A stretch of 10,616 nucleotides of DNA from Alcaligenaceae bacterium. Lineage in GTDB: Bacteria; Pseudomonadota; Gammaproteobacteria; Burkholderiales; Burkholderiaceae. The stretch covers positions 1-10,616 of the forward strand of contig CANBUF010000036.1 of assembly GCA_947372575.1 (NCBI GenBank). The letters run 5' to 3'. Below the pieces are notes generated by a model. It did no database searches and was not told the origin of the DNA. It was given only the letters and a program-made list of their open reading frames with translations. Positions 1 to 8,195 of this stretch are shown piece after piece (the first letter of the stretch is position 1; each line of letters opens with the position of its first letter). The translations under genes were made by a program, and so were the position numbers.

Positions 1-1611
1 CTCAGCCGAAAGCTGAATCGGTGTCAGTGGATTTTTGATTTCATGCGCGAGCCTGCGTGCGACCTCTCCCCAGGCTACGCTGCGATTGGCAGAGATCACC
101 TCTGTGATGTCATCAAACACCACCATGTAGCCATTATCTCTGCCATCCACACGTAAATGCGTACCGCGGGCCAGCAGTGTCAGCGTATGGGTTTCGGCAT
201 CGGGATTGACTTCTTGCAAGGTGATTTCAAATTGCTCTTGCCAGTGCACACGTTCGGAGCCCACTGCGATATGTTCTGAAAATGCCTGCCGAATCATGCG
301 AGAAAATTCGAGCATGCCATCAATAGTCTCGAGAGGCCGGCCAGGTACCGCGCGAAGATCGACCTCGAGAATGGTTTGTGCGCCCTGATTAAACGTTGTG
401 ATGCGGAATTGTTCGTCAAAGACGAGTACCCCAGCAGATAAATTCGAAAGCACGCTTTCAAGATATACGTTGGAACGTTCTAATTGCTGGCGATTGCTTT
501 CGACCATCCGCCGGGCTTCGTCCAGCTGTCGTGTCATAGTATTGAATGAGCGTGTCAGCTGTCCGACTTCATCTTTTGAAAGCGGCTCAGGCAATGCCGT
601 AAAGTCACCCGCACTGACAGCCTGTGTGGCCGAGGCGAGGGCCAGCAATGGGCTGACCAGTCGTTTGGACAGATAAAGTGCAACGGTAATCGCGGCAAAC
701 ACTGCCAGCAACAAAGCCAGCGTGAGTGTCACACCGAATAAATTACGCAGGCTCTGACGCGACAAGGCCAGCTCCTGGTAGTCGAGATAGCCTTTCTGGA
801 CTTCGCTGACATTACGTGCAATTTTTTCAGAGACAGGTTGAATAAGCTGCAGCCAACGGGCATCTGAGTTCACACCCAGGGACACATCATTTCTTTCTGC
901 CACACTCAACGGCACAATGACACGCAACTGCAGGCTGGATTCGGCCGCGGCCGAGTTCGGATCATCCGAATCCACTGCCGAATAGCCACGCGTCATCTTG
1001 AGCTGATTCAAAATACTCGGGGGTGGGAGCAACGGCAAAAGTGAGCCAAGCTTTTCGGTCGAGAACGCGATGAGTCTGCCGCTGCCGCTAAAGACCATGG
1101 CATCAATCGAGGCATTCGACTCACGCAAGCGCGTCAACACACCCGAAATATCAGAGTCACTGGTGTTGTTGAGCTCTGGTGCCATGATGCGTGCACGGAC
1201 ATCGAGCTCAGCTAACTGTGTGTCGAGTGCCGCGCGGCCAAGCGCAAGGCCAGACTCAAGTGCAGTATCCACACGCACGTTGAACCAGGACTCAATTGAG
1301 CGTGACATAAACTGGACGGACACCGCGTAAATCAATGCCCCAGGCAACACGCCGATCAGCGTAAACGCTAGTGCAAACCGCGCGGTCAAGCGCGCCCCAA
1401 ATTTACCGCGCCAGCGTTGTCCAATCAGCCGCACCGTCAACGTGACCACCCAGACAAACAGAGCGAAGGCAAGTGCACCATTGAGCCACAACAGCAAGGA
1501 TTGATATTGGGCGACGCGCGAGGCATTGCCTGTTGACCACGCCAATAAGCCAAAGAGGGCCGCGCCACTGATAACCCCAACAATCAGCGTGAGTCGTAAC
1601 AGCCAGTTCAT
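1..1611 (-). CDS. NtrY-type membrane sensor histidine kinase, C-terminus cut by window edge
   Basis: 537 codons are open from ATG at 1611 to the window edge. The N-terminus has three likely membrane helices (about residues 4-24, 38-60, 77-98), then a long probably periplasmic region (about 100-288) and a fourth helix (about 289-312). A HAMP linker follows (about 314-367), then a PAS-like domain (about 380-500). The visible end is the DHp H-box, residues AHEIKNPLTPIQLSAE, with phospho-acceptor His523. The ATP-binding domain lies outside the window. HEIKNPLTPIQLSAE is typical of NtrY kinases, which phosphorylate an NtrC-family regulator (NtrX). A regulator gene is expected just beyond the left edge, but this is inference. 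The start is set by an ATGA overlap with the DUF4390 gene, implying translational coupling. The signal sensed is unknown; nitrogen or redox roles are known only for relatives. Family certain, exact role not. Confidence 0.93.
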   Translation of the reverse strand, partial: MNWLLRLTLIVGVISGAALFGLLAWSTGNASRVAQYQSLLLWLNGALAFALFVWVVTLTVRLIGQRWRGKFGARLTARFALAFTLIGVLPGALIYAVSVQFMSRSIESWFNVRVDTALESGLALGRAALDTQLAELDVRARIMAPELNNTSDSDISGVLTRLRESNASIDAMVFSGSGRLIAFSTEKLGSLLPLLPPPSILNQLKMTRGYSAVDSDDPNSAAAESSLQLRVIVPLSVAERNDVSLGVNSDARWLQLIQPVSEKIARNVSEVQKGYLDYQELALSRQSLRNLFGVTLTLALLLAVFAAITVALYLSKRLVSPLLALASATQAVSAGDFTALPEPLSKDEVGQLTRSFNTMTRQLDEARRMVESNRQQLERSNVYLESVLSNLSAGVLVFDEQFRITTFNQGAQTILEVDLRAVPGRPLETIDGMLEFSRMIRQAFSEHIAVGSERVHWQEQFEITLQEVNPDAETHTLTLLARGTHLRVDGRDNGYMVVFDDITEVISANRSVAWGEVARRLAHEIKNPLTPIQLSAE

Positions 1612-2207
1612 CGCGCAGACTCCGGCGGCCGAATCGAAAAATCAAAAGGCGCCCAGGGACTGGTCAGTGACCAGGCACCACGATTGGTCGCATCCAGACG
1701 CATCCGGTGCGCCAGTTGAGAGGTATCCAGACGTATGCGAACCTTGCCGTCATAACGCGTATCCGTTGCAAACCGATCAACGGGCGCGACAGGCCACGCA
1801 CGCACCTGACTGATCACGGCCAAGGCCTCATCGAGAGAAGCCACGGGCAAAAACAGATCGCCACTTGCGACGCGCCATTGTTGGGTGAGTGTGTTGTAGG
1901 TCACCCTGCGCGTCAGCGACGTATCAACAATAACTTTATTCAGCCACCACCATCTTGCCGAGGTGATCTTGAGGTCAACCGTGAAAAACAGTGGCACACC
2001 ACGCCCGGCCGCCTCTCGCACAACCTGGCTCAGGCTCATCGAGGCGTCGAGATCCATCGTCATCTGGCCATCAATGATCAACGGCTCGGTGCGTGTGATG
2101 CGGGCATCAGCCGCCCAGACGAACGATGCCCAGGTCCACGCACAGAGCGCCAGTAAGGCCAAAAAGACTTGTCGCATCATGCGCGAAGCGCCGAGTGAAA
2201 GTGTCAT
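1608..2207 (-). CDS. DUF4390 domain-containing secreted protein
   Basis: 199 residues. Residues 10-32 form a signal peptide: MMRQ, a hydrophobic run rich in Leu/Ala/Trp, then a cleavage-like site SFVWA-AD. The mature protein of about 167 residues is therefore probably periplasmic. The body matches my memory of the DUF4390 family, which in Burkholderiales sits between rsmB and an NtrY-like kinase; that conserved order is the main support. No catalytic motif is visible and the function is unknown. A sensory or accessory role for the neighbouring kinase is a guess from co-occurrence only. ATG at 2207 is chosen because an AGGTGA Shine-Dalgarno, overlapping the rsmB stop, lies 10 bases upstream. 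The in-frame ATGs at 2180 and 2177 lack such a site but would give a more usual signal-peptide length. The stop overlaps the kinase start by 4 bp. Confidence 0.85.
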   Translation of the reverse strand: MTLSLGASRMMRQVFLALLALCAWTWASFVWAADARITRTEPLIIDGQMTMDLDASMSLSQVVREAAGRGVPLFFTVDLKITSARWWWLNKVIVDTSLTRRVTYNTLTQQWRVASGDLFLPVASLDEALAVISQVRAWPVAPVDRFATDTRYDGKVRIRLDTSQLAHRMRLDATNRGAWSLTSPWAPFDFSIRPPESAR

Positions 2208-2221
2208 ACCCAGAGATTCAC

Positions 2222-3550
2222 CTAAATACGTCTGGTAAACAATGCAAAGAAAAAGCCATCATGACCTGCAGGGTACTGCGCGTTCGGTGCGCAGGGCAAT
2301 AGCTGACCGGGAGCATCCAGGCGTTCAGCCTGGACATGACGCGCCAAAAACGTCTGAGCCTGCATTTCACACTCCTCAGGAAAGATTGAGCAAGTCACCA
2401 GCAGCAACTTTCCACCCGGTGCAACGGTGCTCCAGAGTGCATCCAGAATTTCGCGCTGCAGTTTGACCGTCTGCGCAATATCATCAGGACGCCTGAGCCA
2501 GCGGATATCGGGATGACGCCCCACGATTCCAGAGGCCGTACAAGGCACATCGGCCAGGACCGCATCGAATGGCTTGCCATCCCACCACACGTGTGAACGG
2601 ATCGCGCTTTCGGCGACAAGATGTACACCTGGTCGCATGAGCTTGAGGCGTTTGAGGTTTTGCTCCACGCGTGCCAGGCGCTGGGCATCTATATCCAGAA
2701 CCGTTAAGTCGATATCCGCAAGCTCCAGCAAATGCGCTGTCTTGCCGCCTGGGGCGGCGCACGCATCCAGCACCCGCATACCAGGCTTGACATCGAGCAA
2801 GGGGGCTGCGAGCTGGGCGCCCGCATCCTGAACTGACCACCACCCCTGGTTATAACCGGGCAGGGAGACAATCGGGCGGGGGGTTTGCAGCACCAGGCCA
2901 GCCGGGCCAAACGGCACCACGACAAGACCCGCCTCGACAAACGCCTCTTGAACCGCCTCGCGGCTCGTGACATGCGTATTGACGCGCAAGCTCAAGGGGG
3001 GATGCGCATTGGCAGCGTGCAGCAGGCTCTCCCACTGCTGAGGGTAGGCTTTTTGTAATGCCCGGATCCACCAGGCGGGATGGTTCCACTTTGCTTCGAT
3101 ATCATCCGCGATCTGCGCATGGACGCTGTCGCGCTCACGCTGAAAACGCCTGAGCACGGCATTGACCAGGCCCTTGTAGTTGACGAGCGCACGCTGCAAC
3201 TGGGTCGCCTGCACACTCTGGTCAACCAGTGTGTGTGCGGTGTACTGAGGGGCCGTTGGGTCGCTCGTGGCGTCGTCCGTGTGCATGGCAACGTCGAGCA
3301 GCAGCAAGGCGAGCCCCAATAACGCGCCAATCACCGGGCTTGAAGGTTCGCGCTGGACCAGCAGGCGTCGGATCGCGATGGCCTCGCCCCAGTGGCGCAT
3401 GGCATAAAAAGCCAGCGCCTGGGTAGAGGGTCGCAATTCGGACGGCGTTTCGGCCAGGGCTTCGGTCAGTGACTGGCCGCCTTCGACGGCGGCAACGGCG
3501 CGGGCGGCAGCCAGCAGGCTGTTAGAGAGGGCAGGTGCGACATGATTCAT
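2222..3550 (-). CDS. rsmB: 16S rRNA (cytosine-967-C5)-methyltransferase RsmB (Sun/Fmu)
   Basis: 442 residues, close to the family's usual size of about 430. It methylates C967 of 16S rRNA using S-adenosylmethionine. The first 140 residues or so form the NusB-like RNA-binding domain. The Rossmann methyltransferase domain follows: SAM motif DACAAPGGKT (262-271), acidic residues LDIDA (285-289), motif IV ADVPCTASG with the product-release Cys337, and motif VI VTCSIFPEE with the catalytic nucleophile Cys387. The C-terminal GHDGFFFALF is also typical. The ATG at 3550 is the only sensible start; there is no strong Shine-Dalgarno. It is the first gene of the leftward operon with the DUF4390 protein 14 bp downstream and then the kinase, and it is divergent from rimO. 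Confidence 0.97.
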   Translation of the reverse strand: MNHVAPALSNSLLAAARAVAAVEGGQSLTEALAETPSELRPSTQALAFYAMRHWGEAIAIRRLLVQREPSSPVIGALLGLALLLLDVAMHTDDATSDPTAPQYTAHTLVDQSVQATQLQRALVNYKGLVNAVLRRFQRERDSVHAQIADDIEAKWNHPAWWIRALQKAYPQQWESLLHAANAHPPLSLRVNTHVTSREAVQEAFVEAGLVVVPFGPAGLVLQTPRPIVSLPGYNQGWWSVQDAGAQLAAPLLDVKPGMRVLDACAAPGGKTAHLLELADIDLTVLDIDAQRLARVEQNLKRLKLMRPGVHLVAESAIRSHVWWDGKPFDAVLADVPCTASGIVGRHPDIRWLRRPDDIAQTVKLQREILDALWSTVAPGGKLLLVTCSIFPEECEMQAQTFLARHVQAERLDAPGQLLPCAPNAQYPAGHDGFFFALFTRRI

Positions 3551-3626
3551 ACCCTGATTGTAGGGGCTAGCGATGACTCGCGGGGGCGGGAATCGAAGTC
3601 AAGGAGGGAATCGCCCCGGCACACGT

Positions 3627-3632
3627 TAAAAT
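3627..3632 (+). promoter_or_regulatory. Candidate -10 element for rimO-fmt
   Basis: TAAAAT lies inside the decamer TTAAAATGGG (3626-3635), which also occurs, on the other strand, at the def promoter. Transcription would begin near 3639, giving a leader of about 37 nt to ATG 3676. No good -35 hexamer is seen 15-18 bp upstream, so this is weak by itself. It overlaps the alternative rimO ATG at 3631, which argues against that start. Confidence 0.4.
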
Positions 3633-3664
3633 GGGCACCTTAACAATGCGGGCTTTTGCCCCTC

Positions 3665-3669
3665 AGGTG
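3665..3669 (+). promoter_or_regulatory. Ribosome binding site deciding the rimO start
   Basis: AGGTG sits 6 bases before ATG 3676. The upstream in-frame ATGs at 3631 and 3646 have no Shine-Dalgarno at normal spacing; the AAGGAGGG at 3601-3608 is about 22 bases from 3631. The site therefore favours 3676. Confidence 0.6.
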
Positions 3670-3675
3670 TCAGCT

Positions 3676-4992
3676 ATGTCCTCCCCAAAAGTTGGTTTTG
3701 TCAGTCTCGGATGCCCCAAGGCGCTCGTTGACTCTGAACGTATCCTCACGCAATTGCGTACAGAGGGTTATCAGATTGTCCCTGATTACAACAATGCCGA
3801 CGTGGTAGTCGTCAACACCTGTGGCTTTATCGATAGCGCCAAAGCCGAGTCACTCGATGCAATTGGCGAGGCGATTGCCGAAAACGGCAAAGTCATTGTG
3901 ACGGGCTGCATGGGCGTAGAGGAATCAGTCATCCGTGCCGTTCATCCGAGCGTGCTGGCCGTCACCGGGCCGCAGCAGTATGAGCAGGTCGTACGTGCGG
4001 TGCATGAGGCCGCCCCACCCAATGCCTCGCATGACCCTTTTCTGGACCTGGTGCCCCCACAGGGCATCAAGCTCACCCCACGCCATTACGCCTATCTGAA
4101 AATCTCCGAAGGCTGCAATCACCGCTGTAGCTTCTGTATTATTCCTTCGATGCGCGGCGACCTGGTCAGCCGTCCAGTGGGCGACGTGCTCGAGGAAGCG
4201 CAACGACTCGCACGCGCAGGCGTCAAGGAATTACTGGTGATTTCACAGGACACCAGTGCCTATGGCGTGGATATCAAATATCGCAGCGGCTTCTGGAATG
4301 GACGTCCGGTTAAAACCCGCATGACTGAGCTCTGTGATGCCTTGTCCGAACTCGGAATCTGGGTGAGATTGCATTACGTCTACCCGTACCCAAGCGTCGA
4401 CGAAGTCATCCCCCTGATGGCCGAGGGCAAGATCCTGCCGTACCTGGACATCCCTTTTCAGCATGCCAGCCCACGCATACTCAAGGCGATGAAACGCCCT
4501 GCCTTTGAAGACAAAACACTGGCTCGCATTCATCGCTGGCGCGAGCAATGCCCCGATCTAACCTTGCGCTCCACCTTTATCGTGGGCTTTCCGGGTGAAA
4601 CAGAAAGTGAATTCCAGTACTTACTCGACTGGATGTCCGAAGCACAACTGGATCGTGTAGGCTGTTTTCAATACTCACCCGTCGAAGGCGCTCCCGCCAA
4701 TACACTGGATGGCATCGTGCCTGACGAAGTCAAACAAGAGCGCTGGGATCGCTTTATGGCGCATCAGCAGGCAATCTCAACAGAACGCCTGGCCAAACGT
4801 GTAGGCAAAGAAATTGATGTGCTGATCGACGAAGTCGACGAAGACGGTGCCGTGGGCCGCTCAAGCGCCGATGCACCTGAAATCGACGGCAACGTATTTG
4901 TCAGCAGCGAAGAGAGCCTCAAGCCTGGCGATATGGTCCGCGTGCGCGTGACCGATTCTGATGAATACGATCTCTGGGCGGACAAGATCTGA
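3676..4992 (+). CDS. rimO: Ribosomal protein S12 (aspartate) methylthiotransferase RimO
   Basis: 438 residues from ATG 3676, matching the usual length of about 440. RimO is a radical-SAM enzyme with two [4Fe-4S] clusters that puts a methylthio group on a conserved aspartate of ribosomal protein S12. The N-terminal UPF0004 domain carries Cys13 ([17 protein letters not shown]), Cys49 ([10 protein letters not shown]) and Cys78 (VTGCMG). The radical-SAM motif is CNHRCSFC with Cys147, Cys151 and Cys154. The C-terminal TRAM domain is about residues 370-438 and ends in YDLW. The sequence tracks E. coli RimO closely over its length, including [11 protein letters not shown] and [14 protein letters not shown]. 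Translation could also begin at ATG 3631 (453 residues), but those 15 extra residues lack a ribosome site and family support. The stop is 2 bp before the fmt start. The MiaB relative is excluded by the RimO-type motifs. Confidence 0.96.
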   Translation: MSSPKVGFVSLGCPKALVDSERILTQLRTEGYQIVPDYNNADVVVVNTCGFIDSAKAESLDAIGEAIAENGKVIVTGCMGVEESVIRAVHPSVLAVTGPQQYEQVVRAVHEAAPPNASHDPFLDLVPPQGIKLTPRHYAYLKISEGCNHRCSFCIIPSMRGDLVSRPVGDVLEEAQRLARAGVKELLVISQDTSAYGVDIKYRSGFWNGRPVKTRMTELCDALSELGIWVRLHYVYPYPSVDEVIPLMAEGKILPYLDIPFQHASPRILKAMKRPAFEDKTLARIHRWREQCPDLTLRSTFIVGFPGETESEFQYLLDWMSEAQLDRVGCFQYSPVEGAPANTLDGIVPDEVKQERWDRFMAHQQAISTERLAKRVGKEIDVLIDEVDEDGAVGRSSADAPEIDGNVFVSSEESLKPGDMVRVRVTDSDEYDLWADKI

Positions 4993-4994
4993 CT

Positions 4995-5972
4995 GTGAAT
5001 CCGCAAACACTCCAGCAAACACGCCCTCTACGCGTTGGCTTTGCGGGCACACCGGAATTCTCACGCCTCGCCCTGCAAGCCATTCTGGAGGCGGGGTTTG
5101 AAGTTCCACTGGTCCTCACACAGCCTGACCGCCCCTCCGGGCGCGGCCTCAAGCTCACGCCCAGTGCCGTCAAACAACTCGCACTGACGCACAACATCCC
5201 GGTCGCACAGCCTCGCAGCTTACGGCTGGATGGTAAATATCCGGACCAAGCGCAGACAGCACAAGCAGCACTGATCGCCGCACAACTTGATGTGCTGGTA
5301 GTCGCAGCCTACGGTCTGATCCTGCCCGCCTGGGTGCTTGAAATGCCGCAATACGGTTGCCTGAACATTCACGCCAGTCTGTTGCCACGATGGCGCGGTG
5401 CTGCGCCCATTCAGCGGGCAATCGAAGCCGCAGACGCCGACACAGGTGTCACCATCATGCAGATGGACGTGGGACTGGATACGGGGGATATGTTGCTGGT
5501 AGAGTCGCTGCCGATTCACGCATCAGACTCTGCCGCGACCCTGCATGACAAACTCGCCGAACAAGGCGCAAGACTGATCGTCACCGCATTACAGGCCTTA
5601 CCGCAAGGCACACTCAAGCGCGTCGCCCAGCCCGCCGAAGGCGTGACCTATGCTGCCAAACTCGACAAAGCAGAAGCCGCACTCGATCTGACCCAGTCCG
5701 CAGCGTTACTGGCACGAAGGATTCGCGCCTTTAATCCCGTCCCGGGCGCGACCATTCGGCTGCCAGGCATCGAAGAACCCGTCAAAATCTGGCAAGCCCT
5801 CGCACTGGATGATGTGGGACACATGACCCCCGGAGAGGTCCTGAAGGTTTCTGCCGAAGGCATAGACATCGCCTGCGCACAGGGCACGCTCCGACTGCTC
5901 GAGCTGCAACGTCCAGGCGGCAAACGCCAGCCTGCTGCGGTATTTATACAGGGCTGGTCTGGCTTGGCATGA
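4995..5972 (+). CDS. fmt: Methionyl-tRNA formyltransferase
   Basis: 325 residues, against about 315 in E. coli. It transfers a formyl group from 10-formyltetrahydrofolate to Met-tRNA(fMet) in the cytoplasm. The N-terminal Rossmann domain begins [11 protein letters not shown]. The folate-binding and catalytic part is [20 protein letters not shown], with Asn124 and His126, plus Asp162 in DVGLDTGDM; these match the Asn-His-Asp triad of the family. The C-terminal OB-fold tRNA-binding domain (about 215-325) includes RAFNPVPGA. The start is GTG at 4995, only 2 bp past the rimO stop and without a clear Shine-Dalgarno, so translation is probably coupled to rimO. Its usual partner def is not in this operon but lies convergent about 380 bp downstream. 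Confidence 0.97.
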   Translation: MNPQTLQQTRPLRVGFAGTPEFSRLALQAILEAGFEVPLVLTQPDRPSGRGLKLTPSAVKQLALTHNIPVAQPRSLRLDGKYPDQAQTAQAALIAAQLDVLVVAAYGLILPAWVLEMPQYGCLNIHASLLPRWRGAAPIQRAIEAADADTGVTIMQMDVGLDTGDMLLVESLPIHASDSAATLHDKLAEQGARLIVTALQALPQGTLKRVAQPAEGVTYAAKLDKAEAALDLTQSAALLARRIRAFNPVPGATIRLPGIEEPVKIWQALALDDVGHMTPGEVLKVSAEGIDIACAQGTLRLLELQRPGGKRQPAAVFIQGWSGLA

Positions 5973-5989
5973 TTTGATCTGGCTTAGCA
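5958..5989. repeat. 20-bp-period direct repeat spanning the fmt stop codon
   Basis: TCTGGCTTGGCA (5958-5969) recurs as TCTGGCTTAGCA (5978-5989), 11 of 12 identical, 20 bp apart. The fmt stop TGA (5970-5972) lies between the copies. It looks like a small local duplication of the gene's end; no function is evident. Confidence 0.5.
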
Positions 5990-6001
5990 CAAGCACTTCA
6001 C

Positions 6002-6030
6002 CCGCTAGCGGCTCGGGTTGATCCCGGAGC
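6002..6030. other. Hairpin in the fmt/SemiSWEET convergent gap
   Basis: The 88-bp gap 5973-6060 lies between convergent genes. It contains the palindrome CCGCTAGCGG (6002-6011) overlapping a stem GCTCGGG (6011-6017), loop TTGAT, CCCGGAGC (6023-6030) with one bulged G. No T-run follows on either strand, so an intrinsic terminator is not shown; a Rho-dependent or 3'-end-stabilising role is possible. Confidence 0.3.
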
Positions 6031-6060
6031 ACGCAGGGTTCACAAAAGTGACTCGCAAGA

Positions 6061-6345
6061 TTAAAGCCCCGTCGCCTCGGCGACCTTAGTCTCTCTGACT
6101 TTCATCCACAGGATAATCGAAGACAACACCAGCGTAATCGCATTGGCGGCCACAACAGGAATCGAACCAATCAGCACGCCATAGGCGAGCCAAAAACAGA
6201 TTCCGGCGGTAAACAAGACGTACATTGCGAGCGAAATCGCTCTGGTATCCCGCGTGCGAATGACCTTCCACGTTTGCGGAAAAAACGCCGCGGTCGTCAA
6301 GAAGGCGCCAAAATAACCAACAAGCTCGATCGAGAGGGGTTCCAT
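6061..6345 (-). CDS. SemiSWEET-type small sugar transporter (MtN3/PQ-loop family)
   Basis: 94 residues with three predicted membrane helices (about 5-25, 37-57, 63-83), the size and topology of bacterial SemiSWEETs, which dimerise to move sugars down a gradient. The PQ motif is seen in FFPQTWKVIRTRDTRAIS (Pro23, Gln24), followed by WLAYG (Trp52) and Asn68 in the third helix, at positions where the family binds substrate. The substrate cannot be told from sequence. ATG 6345 is chosen because the family begins a few residues before the first helix. A longer frame from 6450 would add 35 residues inside def without family support. The gene begins 10 bp after the def stop, so it is probably the second gene of a def operon. 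A weak AAGG lies only 1 base from the ATG, so translation may depend on coupling. Confidence 0.88.
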   Translation of the reverse strand: MEPLSIELVGYFGAFLTTAAFFPQTWKVIRTRDTRAISLAMYVLFTAGICFWLAYGVLIGSIPVVAANAITLVLSSIILWMKVRETKVAEATGL

Positions 6346-6355
6346 GCCTTGCTGC

Positions 6356-6868
6356 TTAATCGCGCTCGAGCTCGCGCTGCTCTTTGCGCAGCCGTGCTTT
6401 GAGACGTGTTTGCTTGAGCATGGACAGATGCTGCACAAAAACCTTGCCATTCAAATGGTCTATTTCATGCTGAATGCAGACCGCCAGCAACTCCTCAGCG
6501 TCGAACTCGAAACTCACGCCATCCAGATTGAGTGCCCGCACGCGTACCTCCGCGGGACGCTCCACTTCGTCATAGACACCCGGCACCGAGAGACAGCCTT
6601 CTTCGTAGGTTTTCTGATCGTCGCTACTGGCAATGATTTCAGGATTGATCAGCACCATCAAGTCATTTTTTTCTTCGCTGACATCCATCACCACCACGCG
6701 CTCGTGCACATCCACCTGTGTGGCGGCTAGCCCCACGCCTGGCGCCTCGTACATGGTTTGCGCCATGTCCTGGACCAGCTTGCGGATACGGTCATCCACC
6801 ACGGCAACGGGCTTTGCAACCTTGTGCAGTCGTTTATCGGGATAGTGCAGGATCGTGAGCAATGCCAT
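6356..6868 (-). CDS. def: Peptide deformylase
   Basis: 170 residues, the usual size (E. coli 169). This metal-dependent hydrolase removes the formyl group from the N-terminal Met of new proteins. All three signature motifs are present: GVGLAATQ (44-51), EGCLS with metal ligand Cys92, and QHEIDH with ligands His134 and His138 and catalytic Glu135. The C-terminal Lys/Arg/Glu-rich tail is also normal. ATG 6868 gives the standard [14 protein letters not shown] beginning, though no Shine-Dalgarno is visible. A good sigma-70-like promoter lies about 30 bp upstream. The SemiSWEET gene follows 10 bp downstream. fmt, usually adjacent and co-directional in proteobacteria, faces it from the other strand. 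Confidence 0.97.
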   Translation of the reverse strand: MALLTILHYPDKRLHKVAKPVAVVDDRIRKLVQDMAQTMYEAPGVGLAATQVDVHERVVVMDVSEEKNDLMVLINPEIIASSDDQKTYEEGCLSVPGVYDEVERPAEVRVRALNLDGVSFEFDAEELLAVCIQHEIDHLNGKVFVQHLSMLKQTRLKARLRKEQRELERD

Positions 6869-6901
6869 GAGAAGCTGAGATATGTAAGCGATGGATGACC
6901 C

Positions 6902-6929
6902 ATTTTAATGCCATGGCTGGACATTTCAA
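6902..6929 (-). promoter_or_regulatory. Sigma-70-type promoter for def
   Basis: On the minus strand there is TTGAAA (-35, 6929-6924), a 16-bp spacer and TAAAAT (-10, 6907-6902). Transcription would begin near 6895, giving a leader of about 27 nt to the def ATG. It lies in the def/dprA divergent gap if dprA begins at 6977. Confidence 0.6.
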
Positions 6930-6961
6930 GCCTAGGCCCTCTTTGGCGCATCGGCCAGGCA

Positions 6962-6976
6962 TGGCAAACTTTGCCA
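6962..6976. repeat. Perfect inverted repeat directly before the dprA start
   Basis: TGGCAAA-C-TTTGCCA has 7-bp arms around one base and touches ATG 6977. The odd single-base centre fits a protein-binding operator better than an RNA hairpin, but a short hairpin with a 3-5 base loop is possible. It would fall inside the coding region if dprA starts at 6908. Confidence 0.4.
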
Positions 6977-8164
6977 ATGCTGCCTCATACCTCTCACGAA
7001 GCGCTTGCTGCCTGGGTACGTCTCAGCACCGAGCCTGGCCTGGGTCCCATAAAGATTCACAGGCTTTTATCCCTTTTTGATAGTCCGCAGGACTTGTATA
7101 GCGCCTCGAGTGACGCTCTGCATGCCAGACTGCCGGCAGCCCTTGCACTGAAATTATCTCAGGCACCCGATCTTGCTCGTCTGCGACAAATCGATGCGAC
7201 ACTTGCCTGGCTCGCACATGACGCGCACCATCTACTGACAGTTACGCACCCACTCTATCCGCCCCTACTCAAGGAGATTCCGGATCACCCCGTGCTTTTG
7301 TATGCACAGGGTGATCTGCAGAGACTTCAACACGCTGGGATTGCAATCGTTGGGGCACGCAACGCCACAGCCGATGGGCGCGATCATGCAAAAGCCTTTG
7401 CACGACATATGTCTGAGCAGGGCTGGTGTGTCATCAGCGGACTGGCACACGGGATCGATGCAGCTGCGCATGCCGGAGCGCTACGCACCTCTCCTAACGC
7501 AGGAGGAACGATCGCAGTACTAGGCACTGGCATCGATATTATCTATCCTGCGGCACATCGCGTGCTCTCTGAGAAAATTGTCTCTCAACAGGGTCTGATT
7601 CTCTCTGAGTTCAGTTTAGGCACACCCCCGCTTGCTGGACATTTTCCCAGGCGCAATCGTATTGTGGCGGGGCTTGCACGAGGGGTGCTGGTCGTTGAGG
7701 CTGCCTGCAAAAGTGGTTCACTTATTACGGCAAGACTTGCCGCCGAAATGGGTCGCGAAGTCTTTGCCATACCGGGATCGATCCATTCGCCCCTGTCCAA
7801 GGGGCCACATGCCCTCATCCAGCAAGGTGCCAAACTCGTTGCCAATGCAGAGGACATCTTGTCAGAGCTTAGCCATGTTTCACTCTCGACAGTTCCAGAT
7901 CACTCGATTTCAGAACGGCTGACCGATGCAGCAGACCAACTGATCGAAACACCTGCAATGACTCACCGCTCCCGAGAATGGGCACAATCGCCACTCTGGG
8001 CTGAGATTGGCTACAACCCAGTCTCCGAAGAAACGCTGGCGCAACGCTCAGGCTTAGCGCCCATGCGCATACAAGCCGAGCTCCTGACCCTTGAACTCAG
8101 TGGTGCCATTACACGCACCTCAAATGGGCGGGTCTCGAGAGTGCACCAGCAAGGCGTCACTTAG
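6977..8164 (+). CDS. dprA: DNA processing protein DprA (Smf)
   Basis: 395 residues from ATG 6977. DprA binds incoming single-stranded DNA during natural transformation and loads RecA. Domains: an N-terminal SAM-like helical part (LAAWVRLSTEPGLGPIK), an extended Rossmann domain from about residue 120 (GIAIVGARNATADG, VISGLAHGIDAAAH, AVLGTGIDIIYP, GHFPRRNRIVAGLARG, VEAACKSGSLITARLA), and a C-terminal winged-helix domain (about 330-395, MRIQAELLTLELSGAITR). The start is uncertain. ATG 6908 would add 23 residues with three Trp and no family likeness, and it overlaps the def promoter, so 6977 is preferred; neither start has a clear Shine-Dalgarno. The ORF is intact. It is present in many non-competent bacteria too, so competence is not proven. 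Confidence 0.94.
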   Translation: MLPHTSHEALAAWVRLSTEPGLGPIKIHRLLSLFDSPQDLYSASSDALHARLPAALALKLSQAPDLARLRQIDATLAWLAHDAHHLLTVTHPLYPPLLKEIPDHPVLLYAQGDLQRLQHAGIAIVGARNATADGRDHAKAFARHMSEQGWCVISGLAHGIDAAAHAGALRTSPNAGGTIAVLGTGIDIIYPAAHRVLSEKIVSQQGLILSEFSLGTPPLAGHFPRRNRIVAGLARGVLVVEAACKSGSLITARLAAEMGREVFAIPGSIHSPLSKGPHALIQQGAKLVANAEDILSELSHVSLSTVPDHSISERLTDAADQLIETPAMTHRSREWAQSPLWAEIGYNPVSEETLAQRSGLAPMRIQAELLTLELSGAITRTSNGRVSRVHQQGVT

Positions 8165-8195
8165 AACTGTATAGGTACATCATCGAGATCAAGTG

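Noticed and set aside
206..676. Plus-strand open frames at 206-388 and 398-676
   Set aside because: They lie opposite the continuous NtrY-type kinase frame that spans 1-1611 on the minus strand.
1707..2156. Plus-strand open frame of 149 codons opposite the DUF4390 gene
   Set aside because: Antisense shadow, rich in Arg/His, no ribosome site or known domain.
6011..6030. Intrinsic terminator between fmt and the SemiSWEET gene
   Set aside because: The stem has a bulge and no T-run follows on either strand; kept only as a hairpin.
6344..6730. Plus-strand open frame of 128 codons opposite def
   Set aside because: It lies wholly antisense to a peptide deformylase with all motifs intact, has no family likeness, and is explained by codon structure of the real gene.
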